A DNA stretch of 64,000 nt from Clostridium mediterraneense (GTDB taxonomy: Bacteria > Bacillota > Clostridia > Clostridiales > Clostridiaceae): the NCBI RefSeq assembly GCF_900091705.1, contig NZ_LT594785.1, forward strand, positions 1,344,858 to 1,408,857, written 5' to 3'. The notes beneath the pieces were generated by a model. The model saw only the letters and a list, made by a program, of their open reading frames with translations. It did not search any database and was not told the DNA's origin. Within the stretch, counting starts at the first letter, position 1. Each line of letters starts with the position of its first letter. A program made the position numbers and the translations under genes. Positions 1 to 9,335 of the stretch are shown here, in pieces.

Positions 1-242
1 GCAGTATTTATAATTCTTTTAGATTTTATATAATTTACTGCTTCCACAGGTAAGCCAAATTTAGTGTAAAAACGAGTTTTAACTTCTATAAATACCAAGA
101 TATCCTTATCTTTTGCAATTATATCAATTTCACCTGAGTTAGAATTGAATTTACAATCTAATATAGTATAATTTTTCAATTTTAAATATTTTGTGGCTAA
201 ATCTTCTCCAAAATCTCCTATTAATTTATTATATTTTTTCAT
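1..242 (-). CDS. yraN: YraN/UPF0102 family endonuclease-like protein, C-terminus off the window
   Basis: The reverse strand reads 80 codons from ATG at 242 with an AGGTGA ribosome site just upstream, and runs off the left edge. The visible residues follow the UPF0102 pattern: an N-terminal G-D-F-G-E-D-L-A helix, then GEIDIIAKD, then LVFIEVKTRF, FGLPVEAV and KSKRI. The E-x-K and GEID motifs are those of the restriction-endonuclease-like (PD-(D/E)xK) fold. The biochemical role of the family is not settled. It is often found near comM and dprA, but here it is divergent from comM rather than co-directional. Family identity is solid; function is unknown. Confidence 0.85.
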   Translation of the reverse strand, partial: MKKYNKLIGDFGEDLATKYLKLKNYTILDCKFNSNSGEIDIIAKDKDILVFIEVKTRFYTKFGLPVEAVNYIKSKRIINT

Positions 243-285
243 TAAATCACCTATCTTAATTAAATTATTATCTTTAATTAAATTA

Positions 286-306
286 TTTAAACTTTAAATG
301 TTTAAA
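286..306. promoter_or_regulatory. inverted repeat between divergent yraN and comM
   Basis: TTTAAAC and GTTTAAA (286-292 and 300-306) form a perfect 7-bp inverted repeat around a 7-base centre, in the only spacer between the divergent yraN and comM. It could be an operator, but the spacer is very AT-rich, so a chance palindrome is quite possible. Confidence 0.25.
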
Positions 307-361
307 ATTTATGTAAAAAGGATAGTAATTTTTAAGAGAATAAAATTTAGGAGGAGTAAAA

Positions 362-1882
362 ATGGCTGTTACTTTAATTAGTTCTACATATGAAGGAATA
401 GAAGGAGTTCTTATTAGAATAGAAGTAGATATTTCAAAAGGACTTCCTTCATTTAATATAGTTGGTCTTGCAGACACATCAGTAAAGGAATCAAAGGAGA
501 GAGTTAGAGCTGCTATAAGTAATTCATCTTATAATTTTCCACTTGGAAGAGTTACTGTAAATCTTGCACCAGCTAATATAAGGAAAAAAGGTTCAGGATT
601 TGATTTAGCTATAGCACTTGCAATTCTTATGGAAAGTAACCAAATTTACAATTCAGAAAAAGATGAATTTTTATATTTAGGAGAATTATCTTTAAATGGA
701 GAAATAAAATCTGTAAAAGGAGTTTTATCGTCTGTAATTAAGGCAAAAGAAAGTGGATATAAAAATGTAATAATACCTAGAGATAATCTAGAAGAATGTA
801 ATATTATAGATGGAATAAATATTTATGCGGTAAATAATTTAAAAGAAGTTGTTGAATTTTTAAATTATAAGCATTTAAAGCCAGAAAAAATAAGAAAATT
901 TAAATCAAATATAGAAAAATCAAGTGATTTTCATAGTATAGCAGGACAAGAGGGAGCGAAAAAGGCCTTAGCTGTCGCAGCAGCAGGTGGACATAATATA
1001 GTGTTAGAAGGGCCTCCTGGTTCAGGAAAAACATTACTTGCAAAATCATTAATAGAATTACTTCCTAGTTTAACTTTTGAAGAAGCATTAGAAATTACTA
1101 AGATATACAGTATAAAAGGTGAGCTTGAAAATGGAATATTAGAGAGGAGACCTTTTAGGACACCTCATCATACAATAACTAAAACAGCCCTTATAGGTGG
1201 TGGAAGAGAGTTAAAGCTTGGAGAAATATCTATGGCTCATAATGGTATTCTTTTTTTAGATGAGTTATTAGAGTTTGATAAGTCAGTAGTGGAAAGTCTT
1301 AGAGAGCCATTAGAAGTCGGGAAAATAAATATATCAAGAAATATAGGAAGTGTACAATACCCAGCTAATTTTACTTTAGTAGCTGCTTTTAATCCTTGTC
1401 CTTGTGGAAATTATATGAGTGAGGTGGGGGAAAGAAAGTGTAGTTGTTCTGAAGCAGCAATAAAAAGTTATGAAAATAAATTATCAAAGGCTATGAAAGA
1501 TAGAATAGATTTATTTTGTTTTGTGAATTATACTTCTTATGAAAATCTCAATAAAAGAATAGAAAGTGATTACTTTAAAAATATTGAAGAAAGAATAAAT
1601 AAGGCTATAAAAAGACAGGAAGAAAGATATAAGGATTTAGATATAAGAAGAAATTCACAGCTTAATTATAAACAGATAAATAAATATATAAAATTAGACA
1701 TAGAATGTCATAATACTTTAGAAAATATTTATAAAAGCTTTGGAGTAAGTAGTAGAGTTCTTCATAAGATAATAAAAATTGCTAGGACTCTTGCAGATCT
1801 TGATGATAAAGATGAAATACAAAAAATCCATATTTATGAGGCATTAGGATATAGAAAAAATATAAGAGGAGAGGTTATATAA
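362..1882 (+). CDS. comM: ComM/YifB family Mg-chelatase-like AAA+ ATPase
   Basis: The product has 506 residues. The N-terminal part is an S5/LonC-like fold (starts MAVTLISSTYEGIEG). It is followed by a magnesium-chelatase-type AAA+ module with Walker A GPPGSGKT at residues 217-224, Walker B region ILFLDELLEF, and the NPCPCGNY plus C-S-C cysteine cluster typical of YifB. In naturally transformable bacteria ComM is a branch-migration helicase acting on integrating DNA. Its role in clostridia is inferred. The ATG has a GGAGG site 8 bases upstream. The stop codon overlaps the dprA start by one base (TAATG), so the two are probably translationally coupled. Confidence 0.93.
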   Translation: MAVTLISSTYEGIEGVLIRIEVDISKGLPSFNIVGLADTSVKESKERVRAAISNSSYNFPLGRVTVNLAPANIRKKGSGFDLAIALAILMESNQIYNSEKDEFLYLGELSLNGEIKSVKGVLSSVIKAKESGYKNVIIPRDNLEECNIIDGINIYAVNNLKEVVEFLNYKHLKPEKIRKFKSNIEKSSDFHSIAGQEGAKKALAVAAAGGHNIVLEGPPGSGKTLLAKSLIELLPSLTFEEALEITKIYSIKGELENGILERRPFRTPHHTITKTALIGGGRELKLGEISMAHNGILFLDELLEFDKSVVESLREPLEVGKINISRNIGSVQYPANFTLVAAFNPCPCGNYMSEVGERKCSCSEAAIKSYENKLSKAMKDRIDLFCFVNYTSYENLNKRIESDYFKNIEERINKAIKRQEERYKDLDIRRNSQLNYKQINKYIKLDIECHNTLENIYKSFGVSSRVLHKIIKIARTLADLDDKDEIQKIHIYEALGYRKNIRGEVI

Positions 1883-2949
1883 TGATAGATAAATATAAGA
1901 TTTGGTTTACAGTATTACCATTAGAATCAAAGATAAAAATAGAGATAATGAAGCTTGGTAAAACTTATGAGGAAATATTTAATTTAAGAGAAAAAATATT
2001 TTCAAAACTTAAGGCTTATAAAAAAATACTTGCAATAAATTTAAATAATGATAAAATCAATGAAATAGAGAAGAGCTTAAAAAATAATGAATTTTCTTTT
2101 ATAACTTATGAGGATGAAAGATATCCAATCAATTTAAAAATGATAGATGATCCACCATTTAGTATTTTTTATAAAGGAAATATAAAAATGATAAATAAGC
2201 TTAACTTTATAGCCATAGTTGGGTCAAGAAAAGCTAGTAATTATGGAGAACTTGCAACTAAGGAAATAGTTTCAGATTTAAGAGGACAAGAGAATATAGG
2301 TGTAATTAGTGGTGGTGCAATAGGCATAGATTCAATAGCACATAGAGCGGCTATTGAAAATAATATTTTTAATATAGTAGTTTTAGGCTGTGGAATAGAT
2401 ATTGAATATCCTAAGGTTAATAAAGTGTTGTTTAAAAATGTGTTAAATAATGGAGTAATAATTAGTGAGTTTCTTCCAGGAGAAAGTCCAAGACCATATA
2501 ATTTTCCGAGAAGAAATAGAATAATAAGTGGTATTTCTAAAGGAGTTATTGTTTGTGAGGCTGGATTAAAAAGTGGAGCAACTAATACTGCATATCATGC
2601 TTGTTGTCAAAGCAAACCTGTATTTGCTGTACCAGGAAATATATTTTCTGAAACAAGTAAAGGTTGTAATGCTTTAATAAATGATGGAGCACTTATATAT
2701 AATAATATTGAAAATATATTTTTTAATTTGAATTTGAAGTATAAATTAGTAAAAAAAGAAAATAATTATTCATTAAAATTAAAAATTTTAAAGCTTTTAG
2801 ATGAAAAGCCAAGACATATTGATGAAATAATAAGGCAAACTAAAGTTGACAGTTGTATCATTAATGAGTTATTATTTGAAATGCAATTCAATAATGAGAT
2901 AGTTGGATTAACAGGAAATAATTATAAGAAAATATTGCGAAATACTTAG
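1882..2949 (+). CDS. dprA: DNA processing protein DprA
   Basis: The product has 355 residues. It has the DprA/Smf extended Rossmann fold: AIVGSRKASNYG, the GGAIGIDSIAHRAA phosphate-binding loop, VVLGCGIDIEYP, and FPRRNRIISG. A C-terminal winged-helix-like segment (about residues 295-350, LLDEKPRHIDEII...) follows. DprA loads RecA onto incoming single-stranded DNA during transformation. It is also conserved in bacteria not known to be competent, so presence alone does not prove natural transformation here. It is coupled to comM and followed at once by topA. Confidence 0.94.
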   Translation: MIDKYKIWFTVLPLESKIKIEIMKLGKTYEEIFNLREKIFSKLKAYKKILAINLNNDKINEIEKSLKNNEFSFITYEDERYPINLKMIDDPPFSIFYKGNIKMINKLNFIAIVGSRKASNYGELATKEIVSDLRGQENIGVISGGAIGIDSIAHRAAIENNIFNIVVLGCGIDIEYPKVNKVLFKNVLNNGVIISEFLPGESPRPYNFPRRNRIISGISKGVIVCEAGLKSGATNTAYHACCQSKPVFAVPGNIFSETSKGCNALINDGALIYNNIENIFFNLNLKYKLVKKENNYSLKLKILKLLDEKPRHIDEIIRQTKVDSCIINELLFEMQFNNEIVGLTGNNYKKILRNT

Positions 2950-2960
2950 AGGGGGTGAAA

Positions 2961-2975
2961 CTCCGAAATTCGGAG
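2961..2975 (+). promoter_or_regulatory. hairpin overlapping the topA Shine-Dalgarno sequence
   Basis: CTCCGAAATTCGGAG is an almost perfect palindrome that would fold into CTCCG/CGGAG with a 5-nt loop. Its 3' arm contains the GGAG of the topA ribosome site (GGAGG, 2972-2976), so folding would hide the site. A DNA operator is an alternative reading. Confidence 0.4.
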
Positions 2976-2981
2976 GTTACT

Positions 2982-5075
2982 ATGGGTCAAAAATTAGTAA
3001 TTGTTGAGTCTCCAGCAAAGGCTAAAACTATTGAAAAATATCTAGGAAAAAATTATGTAGTTGAAGCATCAATGGGACATGTAAGAGATCTACCTAAAAG
3101 TCAATTAGGAGTTAATATAGAAGAAGGTTATGTACCAAAATACATAACTATTAGAGGAAAAGGTGAGCTTTTAACAAAGCTTAGAAAGCTTGCTAAAAAA
3201 AGTGATAAAATTTATTTAGCAACCGACCCTGATAGAGAAGGGGAAGCAATTTCATGGCATTTAGCAAATGTACTTAAGATTGCTGAAGGTGAAAAATGTA
3301 GAATAGAATTTAATGAAATTACAAAGACTGCTGTCAAAGAATCTATAAAAAAACCTAGAGCTATAAACGAAGATTTAGTTGATGCTCAACAAGCTAGAAG
3401 AATTGTTGATAGACTTGTTGGATATGAAATAAGCCCTCTTTTATGGAGAAATGTTAAATGGGGTCTTAGTGCAGGAAGGGTTCAATCAGCTGCACTTAAA
3501 ATGATTTGTGATAGAGAAGAAGAAATAAATAAATTTGTTCCAGAAGAATATTGGACAGTTGATATAAAGCTTAAAAAGGATAAAAAAAGTTTTCCAGTTA
3601 AGTTAGCAACTAAGAATAAAAAGAAAGTTGTAATATCAAATGAAAATGATGCCAATAAAATTATAGAAGAATTAAAAGAAAATCCTTACATTATTGATAA
3701 GGTTAAGAAGGGTACAAGAGCTAAAAAACCTTTAGCACCATTTACAACAAGTACACTTCAACAAGATGCTAGTAAAAAGCTTAATTTTATGACAAAGAAA
3801 ACTATGTCAGTAGCTCAACAACTTTATGAAGGGGTTGAAGTTAAGAAATTTGGTACAGTTGGGCTTATAACTTATATGAGAACAGACTCTGTAAGAATAT
3901 CAGCAGAAGCAGCTCAAAAGGCAAAAGAGTTTATAGTTTCAACTTATGGAGAAGAATATGTTCCTAAAGAGCAAAGAGTATTTAAAGGAAAGAAAAATAT
4001 ACAAGATGCTCACGAAGCTATTAGACCAACTTATGTAGAAATAACACCAGAAATAGCAAAGGAAAATTTATCAAGAGACCAATATAAATTATATACTCTT
4101 ATTTGGAAGAGATTCATTGCTAGCCAAATGGAAAACTGTTTATTAAATACTAATAGTATAGAAATTCATAATGGTGATTATGTTTTAAGGGCAAGTGGAT
4201 CAAACATTAATTTTGATGGATTTATGAAAATATATGAATATGTAACTTCAGATGATGAAGAAGATGTTATGTTACCAGTACTTGAAGAAAATGAAGAGTT
4301 ACCAGCAGATTCAGTTGAAGGTAAGCAACATTTTACTCAAGCACCAAGTAGATATACTGAAGCTTCATTCGTTAAGCTATTAGAAGAAAAGGGAATAGGT
4401 AGACCAAGTACATATGTACCAACTATAGGAACTTTAGTTGGTAGAAAATATGTAGATAGAGAAAAGAAAGTTTTATCACCTACAGAGCTTGGAATAATAG
4501 TAAATGATATAATGTCAGAATATTTTAAGAGAATAGTCGATGTAGATTTTACAGCTTCTATGGAAAGTAAACTAGATGCAGTTGAAGAAGGAACTCTTAA
4601 ATGGACAGATGTTGTTGATGAATTCTTTACTCCTCTTGCAGAAGATATTAAAATAGCTGAAAATGAAATATCTAAAATAGTTATTGAAGATAAGGTAAGT
4701 GATGTTCCATGTGATAAATGTGGAAGAATGATGGTTATAAAACATGGAAGATTTGGAGACTTTCTTGCATGTCCTGGATATCCAGAATGTCAAAACACTA
4801 AGCCTATAGTAGAAAAGGTAGATGCAAATTGTCCTTTATGTGGTGGAGAAGTAGTAGTTAAGAGAAGTAAAAAGGGAACTAAATTCTACGGATGCTCTAA
4901 TTATCCAGACTGTAATTTTGTAAGTTGGAATGAGCCTACTAATACTAAGTGTCCAAAGTGTGGAGAATATATGTTAAAGAAATATTCAAAGGCTAAAGGT
5001 CAATACTTAGAATGTAGTAATAAAGAATGTAAAGAAAAAGTTGAGATAAAAGAAGAAAATAAAGCAGAAGAATAA
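2982..5075 (+). CDS. topA: DNA topoisomerase I (type IA)
   Basis: The ATG at 2982 is preferred over an in-frame GTG at 2955, because GGAGG lies 5 bases upstream of the ATG while the GTG abuts its G-tract. The protein (697 residues) starts MGQKLVIVESPAKAKTIEKY, the Toprim motif. It carries the catalytic tyrosine in GLITYMRTDS (about residue 300). The C-terminus has three four-cysteine zinc ribbons: CDKCG...CPGYPEC, CPLCG...CSNYPDC and CPKCG...CSNKEC. It relaxes negative supercoils. It lies between dprA and codY, a common clostridial arrangement. Confidence 0.97.
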   Translation: MGQKLVIVESPAKAKTIEKYLGKNYVVEASMGHVRDLPKSQLGVNIEEGYVPKYITIRGKGELLTKLRKLAKKSDKIYLATDPDREGEAISWHLANVLKIAEGEKCRIEFNEITKTAVKESIKKPRAINEDLVDAQQARRIVDRLVGYEISPLLWRNVKWGLSAGRVQSAALKMICDREEEINKFVPEEYWTVDIKLKKDKKSFPVKLATKNKKKVVISNENDANKIIEELKENPYIIDKVKKGTRAKKPLAPFTTSTLQQDASKKLNFMTKKTMSVAQQLYEGVEVKKFGTVGLITYMRTDSVRISAEAAQKAKEFIVSTYGEEYVPKEQRVFKGKKNIQDAHEAIRPTYVEITPEIAKENLSRDQYKLYTLIWKRFIASQMENCLLNTNSIEIHNGDYVLRASGSNINFDGFMKIYEYVTSDDEEDVMLPVLEENEELPADSVEGKQHFTQAPSRYTEASFVKLLEEKGIGRPSTYVPTIGTLVGRKYVDREKKVLSPTELGIIVNDIMSEYFKRIVDVDFTASMESKLDAVEEGTLKWTDVVDEFFTPLAEDIKIAENEISKIVIEDKVSDVPCDKCGRMMVIKHGRFGDFLACPGYPECQNTKPIVEKVDANCPLCGGEVVVKRSKKGTKFYGCSNYPDCNFVSWNEPTNTKCPKCGEYMLKKYSKAKGQYLECSNKECKEKVEIKEENKAEE

Positions 5076-5105
5076 AATATGAACACTCTAAAAACTCTTT
5101 TTTAC

Positions 5106-5133
5106 TTGCTTGAAAACGCTTATACACTATGAT
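5106..5133 (+). promoter_or_regulatory. possible codY promoter
   Basis: TTGCTT (5106-5111), a 16-base spacer and TATGAT (5128-5133) lie in the 144-base topA-codY gap. The match is moderate. No strong terminator follows topA, so readthrough is also possible. Confidence 0.4.
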
Positions 5134-5219
5134 ATATTTAATATTGGTTATTTTTAGAATATTTGAACAGTTAAAGATTAAATAGTGTTTATGTGTATTG
5201 TGTGAGGAGGAGTTTTGAG

Positions 5220-5993
5220 ATGACGCTACTTAATAAAACTAGAATGTTGAATAAGATATTACAAAGATCAGGAAGCGAAATGGTTTCATTTGATGATATT
5301 TGTAAGTTATTAAGTGAAGTATTAGAATGTAATGTATATCTAGTTGATAAACAAGGTAAGATACTAGGATATACCTTTTCAAAAAGTTTTGAATGTAATG
5401 TAATGAAAGATAAAGTAGTAAGAGATAAAAGATTTCCAAACGCTTATAATGAAACATTACTTAAAATACACGATACTGTAGCTAATTTACCTAATAATGG
5501 GGAATGTGTTTTTGAAGGATATGGTACATGTCCTATGGAAAATAAAATTTCCACTATAGTTCCTATAATAGGAAGTGGAGATAGACTTGGAACTTTACTT
5601 TTAGCTAGATTTGGAAAAGAATTTACTAATGATGATTTAGTATTATCCGAATATAGTGCTACAGTTGTAGGAATGGAACTGCTTAGAGCTGAAAGAATTG
5701 AATTTGAAGAAGAAGCTAGAAAAAAGGCAGTTGTACAACTTGCTATTGGGACTCTATCTTATTCAGAGCTTGAAGCTATAGAGCATATATTTGAAGAATT
5801 AAATGGAACAGAAGGTTTACTTGTTGCATCTAAAATAGCAGATAAAGTTGGAATAACAAGATCAGTAATAGTTAATGCACTTAGAAAATTTGAAAGTGCA
5901 GGAGTTATAGAGTCAAGAAGTCTTGGTATGAAGGGTACTCATATAAAGGTTCTTAATGAAAAATTATTAACAGAATTAAAGAAGATAAAATAA
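5220..5993 (+). CDS. codY: GTP-sensing transcriptional pleiotropic repressor CodY
   Basis: The start is ATG at 5220, giving [10 protein letters not shown], with AGGAGGAG about 6 bases upstream. An in-frame ATG at 5193 has no ribosome site. The 257-residue length fits the family. The N-terminal GAF domain senses branched-chain amino acids. The C-terminal winged helix ([20 protein letters not shown], then [20 protein letters not shown]) is the nearly invariant CodY DNA-binding region. It represses nutrient-acquisition and stationary-phase genes when GTP and branched-chain amino acids are plentiful. A candidate CodY box lies shortly downstream, in the rpsB leader. Confidence 0.97.
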   Translation: MTLLNKTRMLNKILQRSGSEMVSFDDICKLLSEVLECNVYLVDKQGKILGYTFSKSFECNVMKDKVVRDKRFPNAYNETLLKIHDTVANLPNNGECVFEGYGTCPMENKISTIVPIIGSGDRLGTLLLARFGKEFTNDDLVLSEYSATVVGMELLRAERIEFEEEARKKAVVQLAIGTLSYSELEAIEHIFEELNGTEGLLVASKIADKVGITRSVIVNALRKFESAGVIESRSLGMKGTHIKVLNEKLLTELKKIK

Positions 5994-5997
5994 ATTT

Positions 5998-6028
5998 AAA
6001 GATAAAGGTTTCATCCTTTATCTTTTTT
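5998..6028 (+). terminator. intrinsic terminator after codY
   Basis: AAAGATAAAGG and CCTTTATCTTT arms with a 6-base loop, followed by a run of T. Confidence 0.9.
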
Positions 6029-6050
6029 TAAAATTTAATTTATTTTATTA

Positions 6051-6079
6051 TTGCTAGTTTGTGTTACCTATGCTATACT
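6051..6079 (+). promoter_or_regulatory. rpsB-tsf promoter
   Basis: TTGCTA (6051-6056), 17-base spacer, TATACT (6074-6079). It lies just after the codY terminator and about 110 bases before the rpsB start, so the mRNA has a long leader. Confidence 0.75.
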
Positions 6080-6104
6080 ATCTTAGGTAATAAAATACAC
6101 ACAT

Positions 6105-6162
6105 TATTCAATTTAAGAAGTGGTGCTTTATGTAAATAAAGAACTTTTTGAAAATTTGAATA
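6105..6162 (+). ncRNA. structured rpsB leader, candidate S2 autoregulatory element
   Basis: TATTCAA (6105-6111) can pair with TTGAATA (6156-6162), enclosing a CTTTAT/ATAAAG hairpin (6126-6131 and 6136-6141). A closed, branched leader ahead of a ribosomal protein gene suggests autoregulation by S2. The family assignment is inference. Confidence 0.45.
6142..6156. promoter_or_regulatory. CodY-box-like sequence in the rpsB leader
   Basis: AACTTTTTGAAAATT matches 13 of 15 positions of the CodY consensus AATTTTCWGAAAATT. It lies downstream of the predicted rpsB start point, where bound CodY could act as a roadblock. Part of it also belongs to the leader stem, so the match may be coincidental. Confidence 0.4.
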
Positions 6163-6196
6163 GTGGAGGATTAACCATACAAGGAGGAAGAAATTA

Positions 6197-6898
6197 ATGT
6201 CAGTAATTTCAATGAAACAATTATTAGAAGCTGGAGTTCACTTTGGACACCAAACAAGAAGATGGAACCCTAAAATGGCTCCATATATATTCACAGAAAG
6301 AAATGGTATCTACATAATAGATTTACAAAAGACTGTGAAAAAAGTAGAAGAAGCTTATGACTTCATAAAGGAAGTATCATTAGAAGGAAAAGATATTCTT
6401 TTCGTTGGTACTAAGAAGCAAGCTCAAGATGTTATAAAAGAAGAAGCTATAAGATCAAACATGCACTTCGTTAACCACAGATGGTTAGGTGGAATGTTAA
6501 CTAACTTCAAGACAATCAAGACAAGAATTGCTAGATTAGATAACTTACACAAAATGGAAGAAGATGGAACATTTGACGTTTTACCTAAGAAAGAAGTAAT
6601 TCAATTAAAGGCTGAAATGGAAAAATTAGAAAGAAACTTAGGCGGAATCAAAAACCTTGACGTTTCAAACATAGGAGCTATGTTCGTAGTTGATACAAGA
6701 AAAGAAAAGAATGCTATATCAGAAGCTAAAATATTAGGAATCCCAGTTGTAGCTATAGTTGATACAAACTGTGATCCAGAAGAAGTTGATTACGTAATCC
6801 CAGGAAATGATGATGCTATCAGAGCTGTTAAATTAATCGCAGCTAAAATGGCAGACGGTATCCTTGAAGGAAGACAAGGCGAATCATCAGCTGAATAA
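6197..6898 (+). CDS. rpsB: 30S ribosomal protein S2
   Basis: The product has 233 residues and starts [27 protein letters not shown], the S2 signature. [23 protein letters not shown] and a terminal [14 protein letters not shown] follow. S2 is a late-assembling small-subunit protein on the cytoplasmic side near S1. AAGGAGG lies 10 bases before the ATG. Codon choice (more TTC and AAC) is that of a highly expressed gene. It forms an operon with tsf. Confidence 0.98.
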   Translation: MSVISMKQLLEAGVHFGHQTRRWNPKMAPYIFTERNGIYIIDLQKTVKKVEEAYDFIKEVSLEGKDILFVGTKKQAQDVIKEEAIRSNMHFVNHRWLGGMLTNFKTIKTRIARLDNLHKMEEDGTFDVLPKKEVIQLKAEMEKLERNLGGIKNLDVSNIGAMFVVDTRKEKNAISEAKILGIPVVAIVDTNCDPEEVDYVIPGNDDAIRAVKLIAAKMADGILEGRQGESSAE

Positions 6899-6910
6899 TA
6901 TATTTTATTA

Positions 6911-6938
6911 GGGTAGATGGAGCAAGCTCCATGTACCC
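6911..6938 (+). other. intercistronic stem-loop between rpsB and tsf
   Basis: GGGTA, one G-G mismatch, ATGGAG, then CAAG, then CTCCAT and TACCC form a very stable stem (6911-6938). No proper T-run follows (CTTTACCTT), so it looks like a processing or partial-attenuation hairpin rather than a full terminator. It would allow different rpsB and tsf transcript levels. Confidence 0.6.
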
Positions 6939-6969
6939 TTTACCTTAAAATGTTAGGAGGATTTTATTA

Positions 6970-7881
6970 ATGATAACAGCAAAAATGGTTAAAGAATTAA
7001 GAGAAAAAACTGGAGCTGGAATGATGGACTGTAAGAAAGCTCTAAGTGAAACAAACGGAGATATGGAAAGAGCTATCGAAGTTTTAAGAGAAAAAGGTCT
7101 TGCTGCTGCAGCTAAGAAATCAGGAAGAGTTGCTGCTGAAGGTATAATCAAAACTTATATCTCAGAAGATAAGAAGAACGGTGCAATGATCGAATTAAAC
7201 TGTGAAACAGATTTCGTTGCTATAAATGAAGACTTCGTAGGATTTGCTGAAAAAGTAACTAAGATAGTTGCTGAAGGAAACTTCACAACAGTTGAAGAAG
7301 TACTTGCTGCAAACTTCGAAGGAGATAAGACAATACAAGAAGCTTTAACAGAATTAATCGCTAAGATCGGTGAAAACATGAGCCTTAGAAGATTTGAAAA
7401 GTTCTCAGTTGAAAATGGAATAGTTAAAGACTACATCCACGGAGCTGGAAGAATCGGTGTTATGTTAGAACTTGCTTGTGAAAAAGAATCAGAAGTATTA
7501 GACGTTCTTGCAAAAGACATCTGTATGCAAGTAGCTGCTGCTAACCCATTATTCTTATCAGAAGCTGATGTTGACCAAAAATCATTAGAAACTGAAAGAG
7601 AAGTTTACAGAGCTCAAGCTCTTAACGAAGGTAAGCCAGAAAAGATAGTTGAAAAGATGGTTGAAGGAAGAATAAAGAAATACTTAAAAGAAGTATGTCT
7701 TTTAGATCAAGCATGGGTTAAAGATGGAGACATGTCAATTTCTAAGTTATTAGAAGAAAAGTCAAAAGAAGTTGGAGCTCCAATATCAATAGTTAGATAC
7801 GCTAGATTCGAAAGAGGAGAAGGTATCGAAAAGGTAGAAGAAAACTTTGCAGATGAAGTTGCTAAAATGGGAGCAAAATAA
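6970..7881 (+). CDS. tsf: translation elongation factor Ts
   Basis: The product has 303 residues. The N-terminal UBA-like domain carries [19 protein letters not shown], followed by the [11 protein letters not shown] core segment and two dimerisation-type subdomains. EF-Ts exchanges GDP for GTP on EF-Tu. AGGAGG precedes the ATG, and highly expressed codon usage matches rpsB. A strong terminator follows. Confidence 0.98.
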   Translation: MITAKMVKELREKTGAGMMDCKKALSETNGDMERAIEVLREKGLAAAAKKSGRVAAEGIIKTYISEDKKNGAMIELNCETDFVAINEDFVGFAEKVTKIVAEGNFTTVEEVLAANFEGDKTIQEALTELIAKIGENMSLRRFEKFSVENGIVKDYIHGAGRIGVMLELACEKESEVLDVLAKDICMQVAAANPLFLSEADVDQKSLETEREVYRAQALNEGKPEKIVEKMVEGRIKKYLKEVCLLDQAWVKDGDMSISKLLEEKSKEVGAPISIVRYARFERGEGIEKVEENFADEVAKMGAK

Positions 7882-7897
7882 GAAATAAAAAGCAATA

Positions 7898-7927
7898 AGA
7901 GGACACTTTGGTGTTCTCTTTTTTTAA
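7898..7927 (+). terminator. intrinsic terminator after tsf
   Basis: AGAGGACAC, TTTG loop, GTGTTCTCT and a T-run. Confidence 0.92.
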
Positions 7928-7940
7928 AAACTAATACTAG

Positions 7941-8681
<741 letters not shown>

Positions 8682-8696
8682 GAGGTTTATTTTAGA

Positions 8697-9251
8697 ATGA
8701 AATCAGTAATTAAGTTAATGGAAGAAAAAATGACTAAGACAATTTCAGTTTTAGAATCAGATTTAGGAACTCTTAGAGCAGGAAGAGCTAATCCTAAAAT
8801 GCTTGATAGAGTAGAAGTTGAATGTTATGGAAGCATGTGTCCAGTATCACAAGTTGCAAATGTTTCAATACCAGAACCAAGAGTAATAGCAATCACACCT
8901 TGGGATAAATCAACACTTAAAGATATAGAAAAAGCTATATTAAAATCAGATCTAGGAATGAACCCTTCAAATGATGGTTCAGTAATAAGATTAATAATTC
9001 CTGAATTAACAGAAGAAACAAGAAAAGATCTTGTTAAAAAGGTTAAGAAAATTGGAGAGGATTCAAAAGTAGCTATAAGATCAATAAGAAGAGATGCTAA
9101 TGATAAGATTAAAGCTATGAAGAAGAACAATGAAATTACAGAAGATGATGCAAAATCAGGTGAAGATGATGTTCAAAAGATAACAGATAAGTTTGTAAAA
9201 GAAATAGATAAAATGATTGCAGCTAAAGAAAAAGAAATCATGAGTATATAA
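8697..9251 (+). CDS. frr: ribosome recycling factor
   Basis: The product has 184 residues, normal for RRF. It contains LGTLRAGRANPKMLDRVEVECYG and the C-terminal basic helix with VAIRSIRRDANDKIKAMKKN. With EF-G it splits post-termination ribosomes. GGAGG lies 10 bases before the ATG. It is cotranscribed with pyrH and ends at a terminator. Confidence 0.97.
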   Translation: MKSVIKLMEEKMTKTISVLESDLGTLRAGRANPKMLDRVEVECYGSMCPVSQVANVSIPEPRVIAITPWDKSTLKDIEKAILKSDLGMNPSNDGSVIRLIIPELTEETRKDLVKKVKKIGEDSKVAIRSIRRDANDKIKAMKKNNEITEDDAKSGEDDVQKITDKFVKEIDKMIAAKEKEIMSI

Positions 9252-9255
9252 ATTT

Positions 9256-9283
9256 AAAACCTGCTTTCTTTGCAGGTTTTTCT
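9256..9283 (+). terminator. intrinsic terminator after frr
   Basis: AAACCTGC and GCAGGTTT arms with TTTCTTT as loop, then TTCTT. Confidence 0.88.
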
Positions 9284-9335
9284 TATATTTTAAATTAAGT
9301 ATACAGTATTTATAACATTTGGAGGAGGTAGCTAA

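Noticed and set aside
2955-2981. Upstream GTG start for topA adding nine residues
   Set aside because: The codon abuts its G-tract, while the ATG at 2982 has a properly spaced GGAGG and gives the family N-terminus.
5193-5219. Upstream ATG for codY
   Set aside because: No ribosome site. It adds nine residues not seen in CodY, and the ATG at 5220 follows AGGAGGAG.
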